Positions 49,322 to 62,323 are shown, numbered from the stretch's first letter. The stretch: 64,000 nt of DNA from Stratiolaelaps scimitus (GCA_019614645.1 JABWDB010000004.1:23436001-23500000), one strand, 5' to 3'. A program made the numbers and translations. The notes: generated from the letters alone by a model not told the origin.

Positions 49322-49347
49322 GTTGTTGTTGTTGTTGTTGTTGTTGG
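49322..49347. repeat. (GTT)n microsatellite
   Basis: Eight or so GTT units in a row. Confidence 0.9.
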
Positions 49348-52300
49348 CGTATAACGGTGATGAAATCGTACTTATGTAGAGTCAACGTATTTTACGTCTA
49401 CAATAGGATAATGAGAGTAGGCGAGAAAGTGGCGTATTATGAGTGATTTTGCCAGTGGAGTGTTCGAGTATATCTACTATGCTCTATCGTGTCGTGTCTA
49501 TGATGCTGTCCAATATGTCGACAATTTTTATGGTCCAGGTGTTGTTCTTGTTGTGTTACGAGGAACATGTGTTCTTGTGGATCGCCAATCGATACTCGAG
49601 CTGTAGTGACGAATTAATGAATACGAAATACTTAATAGTGATTATATAATAACGTTTAACAAGCGACAACCGTGGCCATGTCAGACGTTCGTAGTGGACG
49701 TTCGATTCGAGTGGAATCACTACTGTTCGCTTGTTCGTAGATCGCCGCGAATGGCATAAGTGCTGCTATACAAGCAGTTTTGGTAGCTAGCGCGATGATG
49801 GGTGTGACATACAGATATATCAATCAACGGTCACAACGGCAGCCCGCGATGTTTCCTACTCACGATTCAATAGGTTCCAACAGGGCCCTCGTTGTTTCAA
49901 GCCCCGTTATTCTCCGTTCTGCTGTTCTATTTCAATTATGTCCAATGTATGGTAATTAAAAACACACACAAAAAAAAAAGCCAAATCAAACTTGTACTAC
50001 AGTATGTGTGAGCGTGTACAACAGACGGACGCTCTTTCGTCTCGTCTTTATCGTTGTAACATCATAGCAACATGTAGATTTCAACGATTTCAATGACAAC
50101 CAAGCAATTTTTGTTTTGCTACATGTTGTACCACATACGAAGTGAGAATCGACGCAGACCACTTGTAGAAGTGGTAGTGGTAGCAGCTATCAGAGAGATG
50201 ATTTCTTAATGTTGCTGTCGTTGATATTGAAGCCATTCCATGACTGCACCTCAAATCTTCAGCTGGCAAGATGGGAAGGATGGGGGGCATGGTACCAGCG
50301 AATGAGACACCGCCAGTTGCCGTTTTTGTACCGTTCACGGCGCGTGCACTTTTGTCGGCGGATGACCGAACTTTGTTATAGCGTGAGCAAATCAAAGATA
50401 CTACAGAAGCGAGCGATCATAGCCCATACAGCTAATAATGGCAGCAGCATTACACGAGGCTACAGTTAGCCAGTCATCATAGAGTGACCAGAACAAGATT
50501 ACATTGATTCGACAATGCGCTTGCACCGTCGTCGTCGTGGCATCGATCAGAAACACTGATTCTATTTACCATGCGTTAAACCCAGTCGTAGTACCACAAG
50601 AGCTATGCTCTACGATTGCGCAAGGTTTAAATCTGCTTAACGTAAGACGATGTCAGCATTTAGCCGGAGTGGGCGGTGTGATACGGGTAGAGGTCTCTTC
50701 CTCGCCGATTTCGGTGGTTGACACAGTTGTTCACGGCTGATACTACAGATCACCTTTTAGATACATTTCGAAGTACGGTGATTGTCTTACAAATACCGCG
50801 GATTGCATGATTTTCTCGCAATAGTAACTTGAATAAAATTAAGGAAGACATATGTATATATATATCAAATCAAACAGTGCCACAATTACAAGTACAGCTT
50901 TGGGGAACGTACTTCTGTGCGTTTGGCGCCTTGATTAATACATTTTTTTGATATAATGTTATAAACAGCTGTCTTTCTCCACAGAAGGCCGGATATTAGA
51001 GGGTAAAGCGCTACAGTCATTAAATGATGATGATAATGATGACGCCGATGATTATTTTCACTATCGGCTGCTGAAACAAAAACGGAAACGTCACCTTTGT
51101 GTGAACTCGAACCCGGTGTCGATGGGCGCCACCATATCGACGGTAGTGACAAACGTAATTAACTCTGTCCAATTAATTCCGCTCTTCCCCTGTTGAGGAA
51201 AAGTCAATTATGTCTACAGATAGAATATATACGTAACACAACAAGCAGCATCTTATGTACGAATCGAGACATGGATGTCTGTCTACGCCATTCGCTCTTC
51301 ACATCGCCTTCTATTTGGTCTGCCCTCCGGCTGCTCTCATCGGAAAACTCTTGCATGAGACAGACGAATATGCCTCCGTATACACAATACCCGAATGCGA
51401 GTCGAAGAGACACGGTGGCCCTTGAGGGAAACATACTTGTGTATTACAATCAACAGACAAACACCATCAGAACAAGCGGCCGCTACCGACGGAGCTTCAT
51501 GGGGCTCCTCTGCTCGAAGGGCTCCGCAAGCGTTTTCTATGATGGGAGAGCTCATTAAGCGCGACAGCGTTTAACAGTAATGGTTATTATTTGGCGTTGA
51601 AATAGCCGTACCGGACACAGCGGCGGTGACGTCCGCTAGTCGCATCGCGTGAGGAGTGGCGGTATCTTATAATGTAAGTGGTGACACGGATACTACGTCC
51701 GCGCGCTTGCAGGAGGCGTATGTACATGAATGGCGTAATCACCAATTAACTTGTTGTTAGTCACTGTCATACCCCCCACTGATATATATATATAAATCAT
51801 GTCTGTATCATATCCTCATAAATCTGATCACACTAGCTGTTAACGACTATGTAGACATATGTAGACTATGCAATTATACATTGCGTGATATGTGTATCCA
51901 ATACCTGATGTCCGTATTACGTCTTCGTACAAGGAACAGACCACTGATTGATCTAAACTCTCTTTCACACTATGAATTTCTATTTTTAATTGCTAACCGA
52001 AGTTGTTATATATATATATATATGCACAGGGCATATATTTTGATGTAGGCTATTACCGCTGACTGTTATATGACACACAGCAATAGAAGCTGAGTCAGAT
52101 ACCTGATAGGTTTTTACATAGCACACACACACGACAAACGGAAAGCTGAGCACCCAGGGAGCAATTAAATGAGTTGTCCCCTGTATCAATATGTACTCTG
52201 TGCGATGAATTCATCCGAAGTTATACATATATCTTCGATTTGGACAGCCTGTACGGGGGCGGGGGGGACCCCAATGTTTCGACTGATACAATGAATAAAA

Positions 52301-53057
52301 GCGAACTAGTTTTGCTACTAAGCCCACGATTATAATGACTACTTCCCCGATTCTGTTGTGTCGCCGTGAATTTGAAACATATCTGAGCGGCTTTTGCTTT
52401 ATCACGTGGCTATTTAGACACGTCCTGTGCGTTACGTTCGCAAGTCACGCTGTGATATTTAGTATAATTTTGGTAAATGATTTGGAGATGGTGACGATGG
52501 CGCGGGTTGAACTCATCATACGACTGCTCCGCCAATTTTAGCAGGTGCCTGCCACTGTCCACGCAGAGCCTGGACCAGCAGGAAATACTATCCCAGGTCA
52601 ATAATAACAGTGATAGCCAATAATCTGCGATACATGAATAGCATGAAAGAATCTCCATACGAGATAGACAGAGCAACGTAGTAGTAGAGAGCACAACTTG
52701 AAAGTTGTTGTCAACAGATGCCGTACGTGATAGTGATTGCAATCCAGATGCAGGTTTCAATTTGGCTGTGATTGTATTGTAGCTCATGTTGAGCTATTCG
52801 AGTATAAGGCTGGTCGTCGCCGTCGACGACGATATCGTCGGGCTGCTTGCATTTGCTCGTCTGTTTGTCCGATCTTTATCACCCTCTGCGGACCCCGCTG
52901 TCCAGTGGATACTGCTGACATTATGTACCGGTATTCTTCGTCGCACGATGTTAAGTATTAGTCCCAGCAGCGCATTGGCCATTTTCCATTAGGGTTGGCT
53001 GGCTGGCTGATTCGGCCACGGCGACATCACGGGGCATCGAACGGGATTGAAGATGAG

Positions 53058-53792
53058 ATGGCCTCCCGTAGCAATCCGACGCTAGCCGCAGTGGTTGTTC
53101 TCCTTGGGGGCGTTCGCTTTGCTGCGGCCGCTGTTGCCGCTATTCGTACAAGAAGAAATGCTTTTTCGACTAGCAAAGAAGGGCTATTTCAGTTGCTATC
53201 GCAACATGATTGCGACAGCATACAGCCAACAGAATATATGATAGTACTAGGGACAGGAACAGATCGGGGCGAAGGCAACGGACGAAGGGGACTCGATCTG
53301 GTTAGTAAGGCAAATAACCTATCTTATGCACAGTATATCTGCTCGTATCAGATATTCGTTCGGATTTCTGACTGTATACGTAGAGTACGTCCGCGTATCA
53401 TAGATGCACTCGGTAGTTCTGTTGACCTCCATGAAAATTTCATGTTTCTGATCATACGTCAAGCTTCGACGGCGATTTGGTGGCGTCTTTTCGGACAGAT
53501 TAGACGACGCGAGCAGCAGCTGCCACTGATATATCGCACGACTGTAGGAGATAGATTCAGAAGCTTGGTAAACAGCGAATTGACGGAGGACGAAACGCTC
53601 GATTTTCGAGTGCGACAGGCGGCAGAGAGCTGCTATTCGAGCAGTTTATTCAAGTTGTTCACCTCTCACGTTAGCCTGAAGTCTCTCTGCGACGCTTGTT
53701 TGAACATCACAATTCGCTTCCGAGTCGTGGTAAGAGGTACATTAACGATGATTAATTATGCGCGCGTGGCTAACTATATCAAACTATTATAG
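53058..53792 (+). CDS. Orphan open frame, 244 codons; longest in the window
   Basis: Open from 52962 (after a TAG) to TAG at 53790-53792, about 276 codons; the first ATG is at 53058. It is by far the longest frame and is unlikely by chance. The translation begins with a hydrophobic run (residues about 8-28, NPTLAAVVVLLGGVRF then Ala-rich), which could be a membrane anchor, followed by an Arg-rich, otherwise ordinary soluble stretch. I recognise no family. A consensus donor (GTCGTG|GTAAGA) at 53730 lies in frame in phase 0; if used, the exon would be 53058-53729 (224 codons) and could join the same Epac exon as the other candidate first exons. Alternatives are an intronless nested gene or a fragment of a fast-evolving receptor or mobile-element gene. 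Confidence 0.45.
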   Translation: MASRSNPTLAAVVVLLGGVRFAAAAVAAIRTRRNAFSTSKEGLFQLLSQHDCDSIQPTEYMIVLGTGTDRGEGNGRRGLDLVSKANNLSYAQYICSYQIFVRISDCIRRVRPRIIDALGSSVDLHENFMFLIIRQASTAIWWRLFGQIRRREQQLPLIYRTTVGDRFRSLVNSELTEDETLDFRVRQAAESCYSSSLFKLFTSHVSLKSLCDACLNITIRFRVVVRGTLTMINYARVANYIKLL

Positions 53793-54885
53793 CTATGGGT
53801 GTATTCGGCCATATATGAAATCGGTATACGAAGAAGTTTAGCTAATTCGAAGGTGAAGTTGGATCCCCGAGGGAGGTCGCCGCTGTGAGCAGTTGGCGGC
53901 CTGTTTCGGCCTCAGCAGAGGCCGAACGTTCCGGCCCGTTGACTTCACAGCTTCGGAACATTGTCTCGTGCCATGGTAAGCGCTACAAGGTGCGCGCACA
54001 GGGCAGCGAGCGTATCGCACTTTTTAGATTAAACAGTGGAGCCACACTTGAGTAGCGCCCTATCTCGTCTAAGTTTATGAGACGATTTTGGTTCTTATTA
54101 TAATTACAAGTAATTATAGTACCCATGTACAGTTCAGTGATGAGTGATCAGCGTGAGGCAGCGGCTGGGTGAAATAATTGCTCTGAAATTTTTTTTCTAA
54201 GCATAAAAACCGAGAGCTATCTTGTCCGATATAATTAGCAATGTTATTGCTAGTCGGGGTGTATGCAAATAATGGAAAGGCTTTATGTATTATTTAGAAG
54301 CAACTATAGTGTGAGCTTTATGTTCCTATATTTATATTCTATATATTGTGGATGTACAACGTACGAAGGGCTTGGCAAGTTTATTTTAGCCACATACATG
54401 ATAATATTACACATCAAAATAGCAATGCTCTGGTCACGAGTGTCGCAAGATGGAATATTTCGGGCAGCCATTCTATTCGTATAGTCCCATACCGCAAAGG
54501 GGGATACAAACGAGATACGAGAATCGGTCGTATTTCTGCTCAAGTGGCTGAACTTTAAATAGCAACTTCGAAAGTACCATAGTTGATACGTTCCATATCA
54601 CTAAGGTCAAATTCTTCAGCAGTGCTCGAAGGTTGTCATACACCAAACGTGTTATTGTTGTGTGTAATTGAGCGACTTTGAAGTTTGTACTTCGAAGGAT
54701 TCAATTATTTATTGCATCTTCAGTGTTGATTAAATGAAAATGTCCAACTGTAGGGATGTCGAATCCGTGCGTGCACCTACCTGTGTCTCCTCGAATTTCG
54801 AGGCAAACTATTTAGTAGCTATTCTTCAGGCAGAATCTAACGGTCCTCTGCCAGCCGCTTGCTAGGCTGTTGTTATATAATGCCT

Positions 54886-55144
54886 TAATTTTTTTCGAGC
54901 TGACCCTCAGCTGTTTTCCTATGTGACAGGCCTCAGCTCTTAACCTTTTAGGTATTACTATGAAGACCTGTCGGGGCCACCTTTGGTAATTCTCTTCCTG
55001 ATTCGTACCTGGCAAAATTCTTCAGATAAAGGAAGATGATAAAGAACTCCAAAGATTCTCCGCGTCTGTCAGGATTTGAACCCAACACACACGTCCCTCC
55101 GGTTTAACAGTCCAAGACGCTCACCACTAGACCATCCAGGGGAC
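54886..55144 (-). mobile_element. SINE-like retroposon, family A, copy with tRNA-like head
   Basis: On the minus strand the head (55144-55067) has TGGTCTAGTGGTGAG, a strong A box, and GGGTTCAAATCC, a strong B box. The acceptor ends do not pair, so it is tRNA-derived and not a tRNA gene. The 3' body (54986-54886) matches 27181-27280 over about 100 bases and ends GGTCAGCTCGAAAAAAATTAA. Confidence 0.8.
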
Positions 55145-55589
55145 TTTTGATATAATACATAGAAGCAAGCAACATCACCCGAAGGTATAGTAACTACAAC
55201 GAGTGAGACTTGCGCACGTTTGCCTAAACGCACACGGAGACAAGATGGTAAGCAAAGATGCATACCCCGTGATTGAAATGTCGCAGTAATATAATGATAT
55301 TATCATACCCCTTCTGTGCGGACTGATTAAATTGTTTGAACTGGCTAGCGGAGTGTAAACTGCTGGACGACACGCTTGTATCAGGCAAGAGACAAGGTGA
55401 GATAGCAGAAGATGACTGCTTTGCTCAACGATTCTCGCTTGATGGTGAGGTGTGCTTTTTTATGCCGCGATGCTTATTGTCTACAGTCATATTCCAAAGC
55501 TCTATACTTGATTATGGCCAACCAGAATGATAGGCGATTATGCTAACGGAGCCCACAATCCAGTATTTGTTGCATAAATTATGGATTAC

Positions 55590-55628
55590 AAATGTTAAAT
55601 GTTGGCTGACAGTTAGCCCGAAAAAGTT
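55590..55628 (+). mobile_element. SINE family B, tail fragment
   Basis: AAATGTTGGCTGACAGTTAGCCCGAAAAAG matches the tail block of the 42-kb copies (AAATGTTGGCTG ... CAGCCCGGAAAA). No head or further body is visible upstream. Confidence 0.5.
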
Positions 55629-56691
55629 TCGTGTTGTTTAATTGATCACAAGATCAAATCTTAGTGGCCCCGTAGTCGTCTGCGGGATCTCGCGAATTAC
55701 TGGCTTCCCTGTTTACGCCATGTACGAAAATATACTATACAACCTGAAATTCATTGGTGAGACTGATTGAGTACACCTAATGACACTTCGTCTCTTCGTG
55801 TTTTGCGGATTAAGCGAGAACCTGCGGATGGGAATTAATGGACCGATCAATGGAATACGTCTGTCACCCAGATTTCGCTCGTAACAATACATGTTGACTC
55901 GTTGGTGTTACCATACCGTAACTGCATGATAGGAAAATCGATTCGAACGATTCGATCAGACTATACAGAGAGGTCTATAGACTATACCGATATACAATGC
56001 GGTCATCAAATTGAGTTCGCCGCTCTTTGGCGAATGCATCGGGGGTCGTTGCTTCAACGTTTGCAGTTCGTCCGGCCTAGATTTCATAGTCTGCACAAAT
56101 CGTGTAACGATAGAGATGACGAAATTGTAGATAGCATGGCGGAACCATTTCGGATGAGATCTGCTATCCCTGACTGGCTCATACAAGCTCATAAAAGCAA
56201 GTGACTAGCGAAACGTTGCAGAGCAACAGAACAAGCAGACAGAAATACGCGTGGATGGAAATTTGACGCGGGGCAGTATACGGATTCAGTCCACAGCAGA
56301 CCAGTCTAGACGCTAGAATCAACGGCTCCAGCTCGAAGTCCTACGCTCGCACTGGAGTACTCAAACAAGCGACGTAAGAGATACGTAGATGAGGTATTAG
56401 ATATGACAACGCAATCACTCAGCGAACCCCAGCTGCATTAGTCCGCATCATAATGAAGTTGCAAGGAAAGAACCCTGACCTGCATCGAAAGAGCGCTCTC
56501 TTTCGAGAGGATCATTAAGGGTGACTGATTACAAACGAGGTGAGCGTAACACTTGCTAGATGGGAACAACTTTCGGCGAACTATCAGATATGCTGTATGA
56601 ATTTTTCGTATAGATGATATCGAATAAATGATACCAATGCACGTCAGCTTGTGACCGTGATAGACGTATAATTCTCTAGGTGGACTACAAT

Positions 56692-56717
56692 GATATATAT
56701 ATATATATATATATATA
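56692..56717. repeat. (TA)n microsatellite
   Basis: About 26 bases of alternating TA. Confidence 0.9.
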
Positions 56718-58615
56718 AAATAATTATACAAACAAAAGACAGCGATAGTCTTCGATCCGTAGCCTGACCCATAATTGCCACAGTTCATTACCTCTGACTT
56801 ATCGTCCTAAACTGTCGTACAGCATAGCATATACAGTTACATGCCGTTATATATCTTTATCTATAATCTGAAGGAAGCGATTAGCAAAGGCGTCCGTGCA
56901 CGCACGTCCACCGCAGCCGCACCTGTGTGCGTGTGTGCATCTGTCACGTTGTCTTGGGCAAACAGCAACAGCTGTGGCTGTGTTTGCTAACGGGTATCAG
57001 CGACATCATTTACGGTACATGTCGTTGGGGTACGTGATTATCTATTGGATCGCTATCATCGCTTGGGCGGTCTGACGTCGCTCGTTCGAAAGGCTCTTAA
57101 TACAGCCATACACTCATTACACCTGGAGAGAAAAGAAGAAGCAATAACACAACGGCTCGTTGTGACGTTAGACTTCGATCGACGGCGTCACGAACGCGTC
57201 TGCAGGCACATGTCTATGTCTTCATTAGCTGTAGTTGTCATTCGATTGTCAGTTGCATGAAGTAGAGACCAAATATAAATAATGCGGCGACACCTGATCC
57301 GATTGATTGAATTGGCTCGTATCGGATACAGCCACCGCAGAAGAGAAACTCCGAAAGTATTTGGTTCGGGTGACAGAGCCCAAGGGCAGTACCATCACCC
57401 TCCTATAGTTACTGACCCATTTGTAGCTATATGTTTAACAGTGGAAAACTACAAAGCAATTCACTAACATCTCCAAAGAGATACTTCGATCTATTTTTGT
57501 CACATGTGTTGTTGTTACGTTCCGCATGATTCCCCCGTGATACACATACACCAGGCTGAATTTTGTCTCCCTTGTGCCCCGGCTGACCCCTCGGTCTGGT
57601 GTTATACATTTCCACCAGTCTATCCCAATTGCGCATTGGTGGGTCGTCGCTGTATTTGTTTTTTGTCGAGTATCTGCTTTTCACAGTGCAAGCGTGGCTC
57701 GATAATTTGGAATAGAATTCAATTCGATTTTGTGATCGAATTTAAGTCTGTCCCCGTATGCCACGTTCTGTTGGCGGGAATTCGATTGTACTTGTCGTCA
57801 ACATTGCTCGCTGGTCATTGTTCTCATGTGATTTGCGGCCGGTCAGAGTCCATTATCGTGTTGGACAGTGTAGGCTACAAGCGAACGCACGAATGAGACA
57901 CCACTGTTGTTTGCTTGAAGTGCCCCTCCGACATTCAATTGAAATGTTTCCACTCAAAGCCTAATGAAGGTCGGGTAAGGACAAACAAAAGACCAAAGAC
58001 GTTTTACCCAAAAATAAAAACCTCCCCACATAAGAATGTATTTAATGGTTGATATATCTATATATATAAAGTCGTATAGATGAATCCCTTGAACAAGCAG
58101 TAATTTTCATATTGCAACGTGAATATATCGCGAAGGTGAGGTGCGTCTAGAAATTAGCAGCGCTAATGTTGCTTCGAGAAGAGAAGGCATTGAAACTTGT
58201 TGACCGAAACTTTCGAATGTTGTTGGTAGAGGGGTAGGCAGTTGAGCTTGTTGATTCGGCCTTGCGTTGAGCGCACACTGAACGGTCTCGTAGAGGACAT
58301 AATGTTGACGGTTCATAAAATGCAACACATGAAATGTTGCCCGCAAGCACAATGTCCAAATTACTTTCTGACAATAAGTGGTAGGTACCGGCGAGGCGCG
58401 TGTGGAGGGCGGTTCGAGCTAACAGAGAAGATTCATCATTCGCGACAATGGTGGGACGTGTGATGGGTGTTCTAATATTAACAAGGTGTGATTCTATTTT
58501 TCTGCATCAGATGATGGAGATGAGTCGAACAACATTTCTATGATTTTCTGCTTTCGGCTTCGATGTGTGCTGCCATGAGTCAATACGCCTGTTATTATTA
58601 GCACTGCTATTAGTG

Positions 58616-58642
58616 TTAGTATTATTATTATTATTATTATTA
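58616..58642. repeat. (TTA)n microsatellite
   Basis: About nine ATT/TTA triplets in a row. Confidence 0.9.
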
Positions 58643-58864
58643 TGCGTACACAATCTGTACCATCGATATATCGTAGACGTATTCTATTGTCTTCTCTGAC
58701 CTTCGTGGAGTGGGCGAAATCGTTCTGCTAAACGACGAAAATACAGAACACGCGCGGTGCCGTTGCCTGAGCCGCTGGGCATCAGCACGAATGAATTCAT
58801 TTCAGCCTGCCTCAGTATATCCAATTAGTTCGTTGTTTGCCTGGTTGTCATTAGGGTGGCTGCC

Positions 58865-58901
58865 ATATATACATATCTATATATATATATATATATATAT
58901 A
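58865..58901. repeat. (TA)n microsatellite
   Basis: About 37 bases of TA interrupted near the start by ACATATC. Confidence 0.85.
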
Positions 58902-60054
58902 TCATGTGTAGAGACTCCTGCAAACTTACTGCGTCGCATTTGCGTTGACATTCACAAGGCTCGGCAAGGCAATAAGTTGAGCAACACAATGGTAACGATC
59001 AATGTTAAGATATATTTAGTCCTATCATAATCAAGATGGGTATCTAAATTGAATAATTTCTTCTACCAAATTTGATTATCTGGACGGAGGTTGCCAGCGG
59101 TTCAGAATTCAGCGTTCGTCCTTGTACGCCTTTATTAAGGTGCACAACAAACCATCTTTGCACAACAGGGTCTTGTCGAGAAAAAGTGGTTGCTATCGAT
59201 GCAGACTCGTATTGTGTGAAAACTTGAATACCACTGAACAGGATTTGCGCTGTGTTAGCTTGGTTTCGTCCTGTCGAAGAGCAGATAGGTCCAGATTAGA
59301 TTTGAGAAAGTTAATCGCTATCAAATCGCCGATGGCAAGGTCGTGCGGAACAAGTCGAAATGAGACCTGTACAAATGAGGACGATTGCGGCCGGCCTATC
59401 CCGGATCACTGTTTGTCTTGATCAAAATGTATTCGAATCCTTTCATGTACACAAAATTTGCAGCGAATTACACACATTTCAACGGTTCCCGCCAATGCTG
59501 CCATCTCCACGATAATGAGGCGGTCCGCATAGCCGTGGTGCCGATCACTGTCGAAGAGCTGCCAGTCAAGCGGAGATGTTCGCTTCTTATTGATCTCGTC
59601 GTCTCGTGTGAGCTGTTATCTGTAAAGTGAATAGATTCCACCGATCCATTGTATCATATCGTGCCCGGGGGGCGCGCGACACGAACGGTGTGACCTGTCT
59701 TCTGACCCCCCCCACTACAACATTCATTCAACATAAATTTGGTTTTCATATTCTCGAAACGAGTAGCATCACCCATCGTGACGATAATAATAATTTTGTA
59801 TTGTGTACAAAATCGAATGTACAATAGGGAATCTCACTGCGAACGTTGAGGAGGGTTACGGTGTATATGATCGTGTACATTATTTGTATGATATCTGTAT
59901 TTATGAGAACAACAATAATAACGACATCAGCCCAAGGCAGACGTTGGTCCCATGCAGCAGTTCCTTGCCAAAAAACTGTGTTGTTCTGTGACGAAAGTTT
60001 CTGCCAAAAGCAATGTCCATGTTTTCTGTTCTTTTCAGGGGTTGCGGGGTACAG

Positions 60055-60056
<2 letters not shown>

Positions 60057-60100
<44 letters not shown>
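60057..60100. repeat. (TA)n(TG)n compound microsatellite
   Basis: About 33 bases of TA running directly into a TG tract. Confidence 0.95.
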
Positions 60101-60101
<1 letters not shown>

Positions 60102-60729
60102 ATGTGAATGTTTTCTTGGCTTTGAAAGGGTCGCCTACTAAAGTCTTGTAAATAATCACAGCTCATACAATTGCCTCAGAGCATGGATATATTTTGTAAA
60201 GCACTCGAGCCCTTTATTAATTAAGATCTGTGTTCTAAGTTTGCGTCTTGTACCTTTGCTGTAGACTTCCTCCACTCATGTTGAGAGTGAATACGTTGAG
60301 AGAGTCCAGGCTAAAGGGGTGGCAAATCGTAGAGATTCGAGTTTTCACATTTTCAACAATATACCTATCACTCAACTGCGCCCCTATTGACATTCGTCAT
60401 TGAAATAAATTTTGTGATTGTCCCTCGTCCGTTGGCGAACCCGTAAGTTAATTTGGCTTCACCTCATTACCTAGTACTACTAATTACCTGTATATTGAGA
60501 GCAATGAGAGTTGAATGTGTAGTCAACCCTAACATATTAAATTTCATCATAGTGAACTGTTGGGAAGTCACCCATAAGAATACGATAAAAGATATATATA
60601 TATAATAGGTTTGCTGGACGCTCTTATATGCTGCCTGGTCATTATTGGTCATCGCTGTTACATTAGGCTGAGTGCTAGCAATTTGCAGCAAACAAACGCA
60701 ATCCACCATACGAGTTCTGTTTTTTTTTG

Positions 60730-60760
60730 TAAGGCTGCTCATATCGCATAAGCAGCCTTA
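60730..60760. repeat. Perfect 10-bp inverted repeat, 11-base loop
   Basis: TAAGGCTGCT at 60730-60739 pairs exactly with AGCAGCCTTA at 60751-60760. It is preceded by a T-run and followed by TTTT. It does not match the histone 3' stem-loop consensus. Confidence 0.9.
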
Positions 60761-60820
60761 TTTTCTGGCCTTCGATACTTCGCCTAATTGCAGGGTCACC
60801 CCGCCCTTTCGAGCAAATTG

Positions 60821-60860
60821 ACAAAGCTGGCCTTCAGCTAATATCGTCTTGCAGCTTTGT
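60821..60860. repeat. 9-bp inverted repeat
   Basis: ACAAAGCTG at 60821-60829 pairs with CAGCTTTGT at 60852-60860 across a 22-base spacer; it lies 60 bases from another hairpin. Confidence 0.8.
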
Positions 60861-62263
60861 TTATCAGCTGTGCTGTTTATCTGCTATCCGTAATAGCCAA
60901 GGACAGAGAAGGACATCTTCCGTTACCATAACAACAGTCGTTTCGCCTTTCCGAGAAGACAACTTAATGTCTCCGAAGATTAAAAGGTCTTGTTCGTTAG
61001 TCGGCACACGATTATCATCGTGAAACTCTATCGTTTCCAGCATAGTGTCTTGTTCCGCTCTGTTGCTTTGAAAGTGACCCGGTGCTATTCCCAGCTGGAG
61101 TCGGATAGCTCTTTGATTCTGGCTATAGTTGCGCTCACCACTCGAGCACTTGTCGCTTTCATGTTGGCCGAAAATAAACATGAAATTCACTCCTTATAAC
61201 GACGGATAGTTTTGCCTAGGTATCTGCTATCCCATGATCTAGATCTGTTTTAGGTCATTTACATATACTTGCGTTGTTCAGTGCTCAGACCACAGCCAGC
61301 AATAATAGCCTCTCACAAATTTTGCGAAATTGTATTCGACTCGGTATCGACGTCCGTGAACCTTAGTCTCGGCTTGCCCTGCTTATGAATATAGGCAAGT
61401 GTATTATTGGAGCGTTTGGGTCTTCCGCGCGGACTACAGGCCGATTTACGACCGCCGAGACACAGAGTAGGGTGGCAGGCTTTCGAGTGTCGGGAATTTG
61501 CCAGGTGGTTTAACTCAATCATTTGCATTGTATTGTGAATTGTCGTTCAGAAGTGGAATTCAAGACTCATGAAGTAACATACACGGGGTCGGCGTGCGCG
61601 CTTATCAAGCGTGACTTTACCGGGTGGCAGTCATTCACGACTATCGAGATGACCTACCTCTCGCCTAGTCATCGTTCAGAGAAATGTTCTGCCCCTCTAA
61701 GAGAATTTCCGTACTACTAAAGGGCCCTCCAGGAGCCGTGGAAGTGGATTATCGCTCTATGACTAAACCCGCTTTTTTTACCCAGGTACTCGTAGATAGA
61801 TCAGTTACTTTCCGCGTTTCTTGATCATATCTAGTGGTGTTGCACCCTTCAATTGTATTCTTTTTAATTCATAATCGATGGAAAGCACAGCAAGTAACGC
61901 CGACTTGAGTTGTTCACACGGGTTGTCGTCGATCAACGAACGACACAATAGCCATTAGCATTGTCTGCGCCCGGCTGACCCGCTCGCCGGAGTCGAAGCG
62001 AACGTCGCATTTAGAAGCCATTCTAGTTCGCGTAAATAAATCGGCTCTTTGCTACGCTGGCATCTTCATCCATTGATCAGCCTCTGCTAAGAGAAAGAAA
62101 TAGTGGAATAGAGTCCAAATTGACTGGAATACATCGACCTCACCCCGGAACAAGCCTGCATCAGTGGACGCCACCAAATCTGGTTTGGCGTTTCCTAATC
62201 GAAAGAGAGCGAGAGCAAGATAGATAGAGAGAAAGAGAGTATGGTAGGCCCGCTTAACCGTCC

Positions 62264-62323
62264 GTGATGCCATATTTTTTTTAGAGGAGGAAATTTTCTT
62301 CAAACGCACGGTGATGCCATATT
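62264..62323 (-). mobile_element. Very short 5'-truncated family C retroposon with 13-bp target-site duplication
   Basis: GTGATGCCATATT occurs at 62264-62276 and exactly again at 62311-62323. Between them lie 34 bases which on the minus strand read CGTGCGTTTGAAGAAAATTT, then CCTCCTCT and an A-run. This is the 3' end of the family found at 19689-19845 and 63007-63150. Flanking duplication, A-tail and loss of everything 5' are the marks of target-primed reverse transcription. Confidence 0.85.

Noticed and set aside
55067..55144. tRNA gene on the minus strand
   Set aside because: A and B boxes are good, but the acceptor-stem ends do not pair and a dispersed repeat body follows, so it is a SINE head.
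60864..61190. Minus-strand frame of 108 codons
   Set aside because: No recognisable motif, and an overlapping + frame is equally open; not enough to call a gene.
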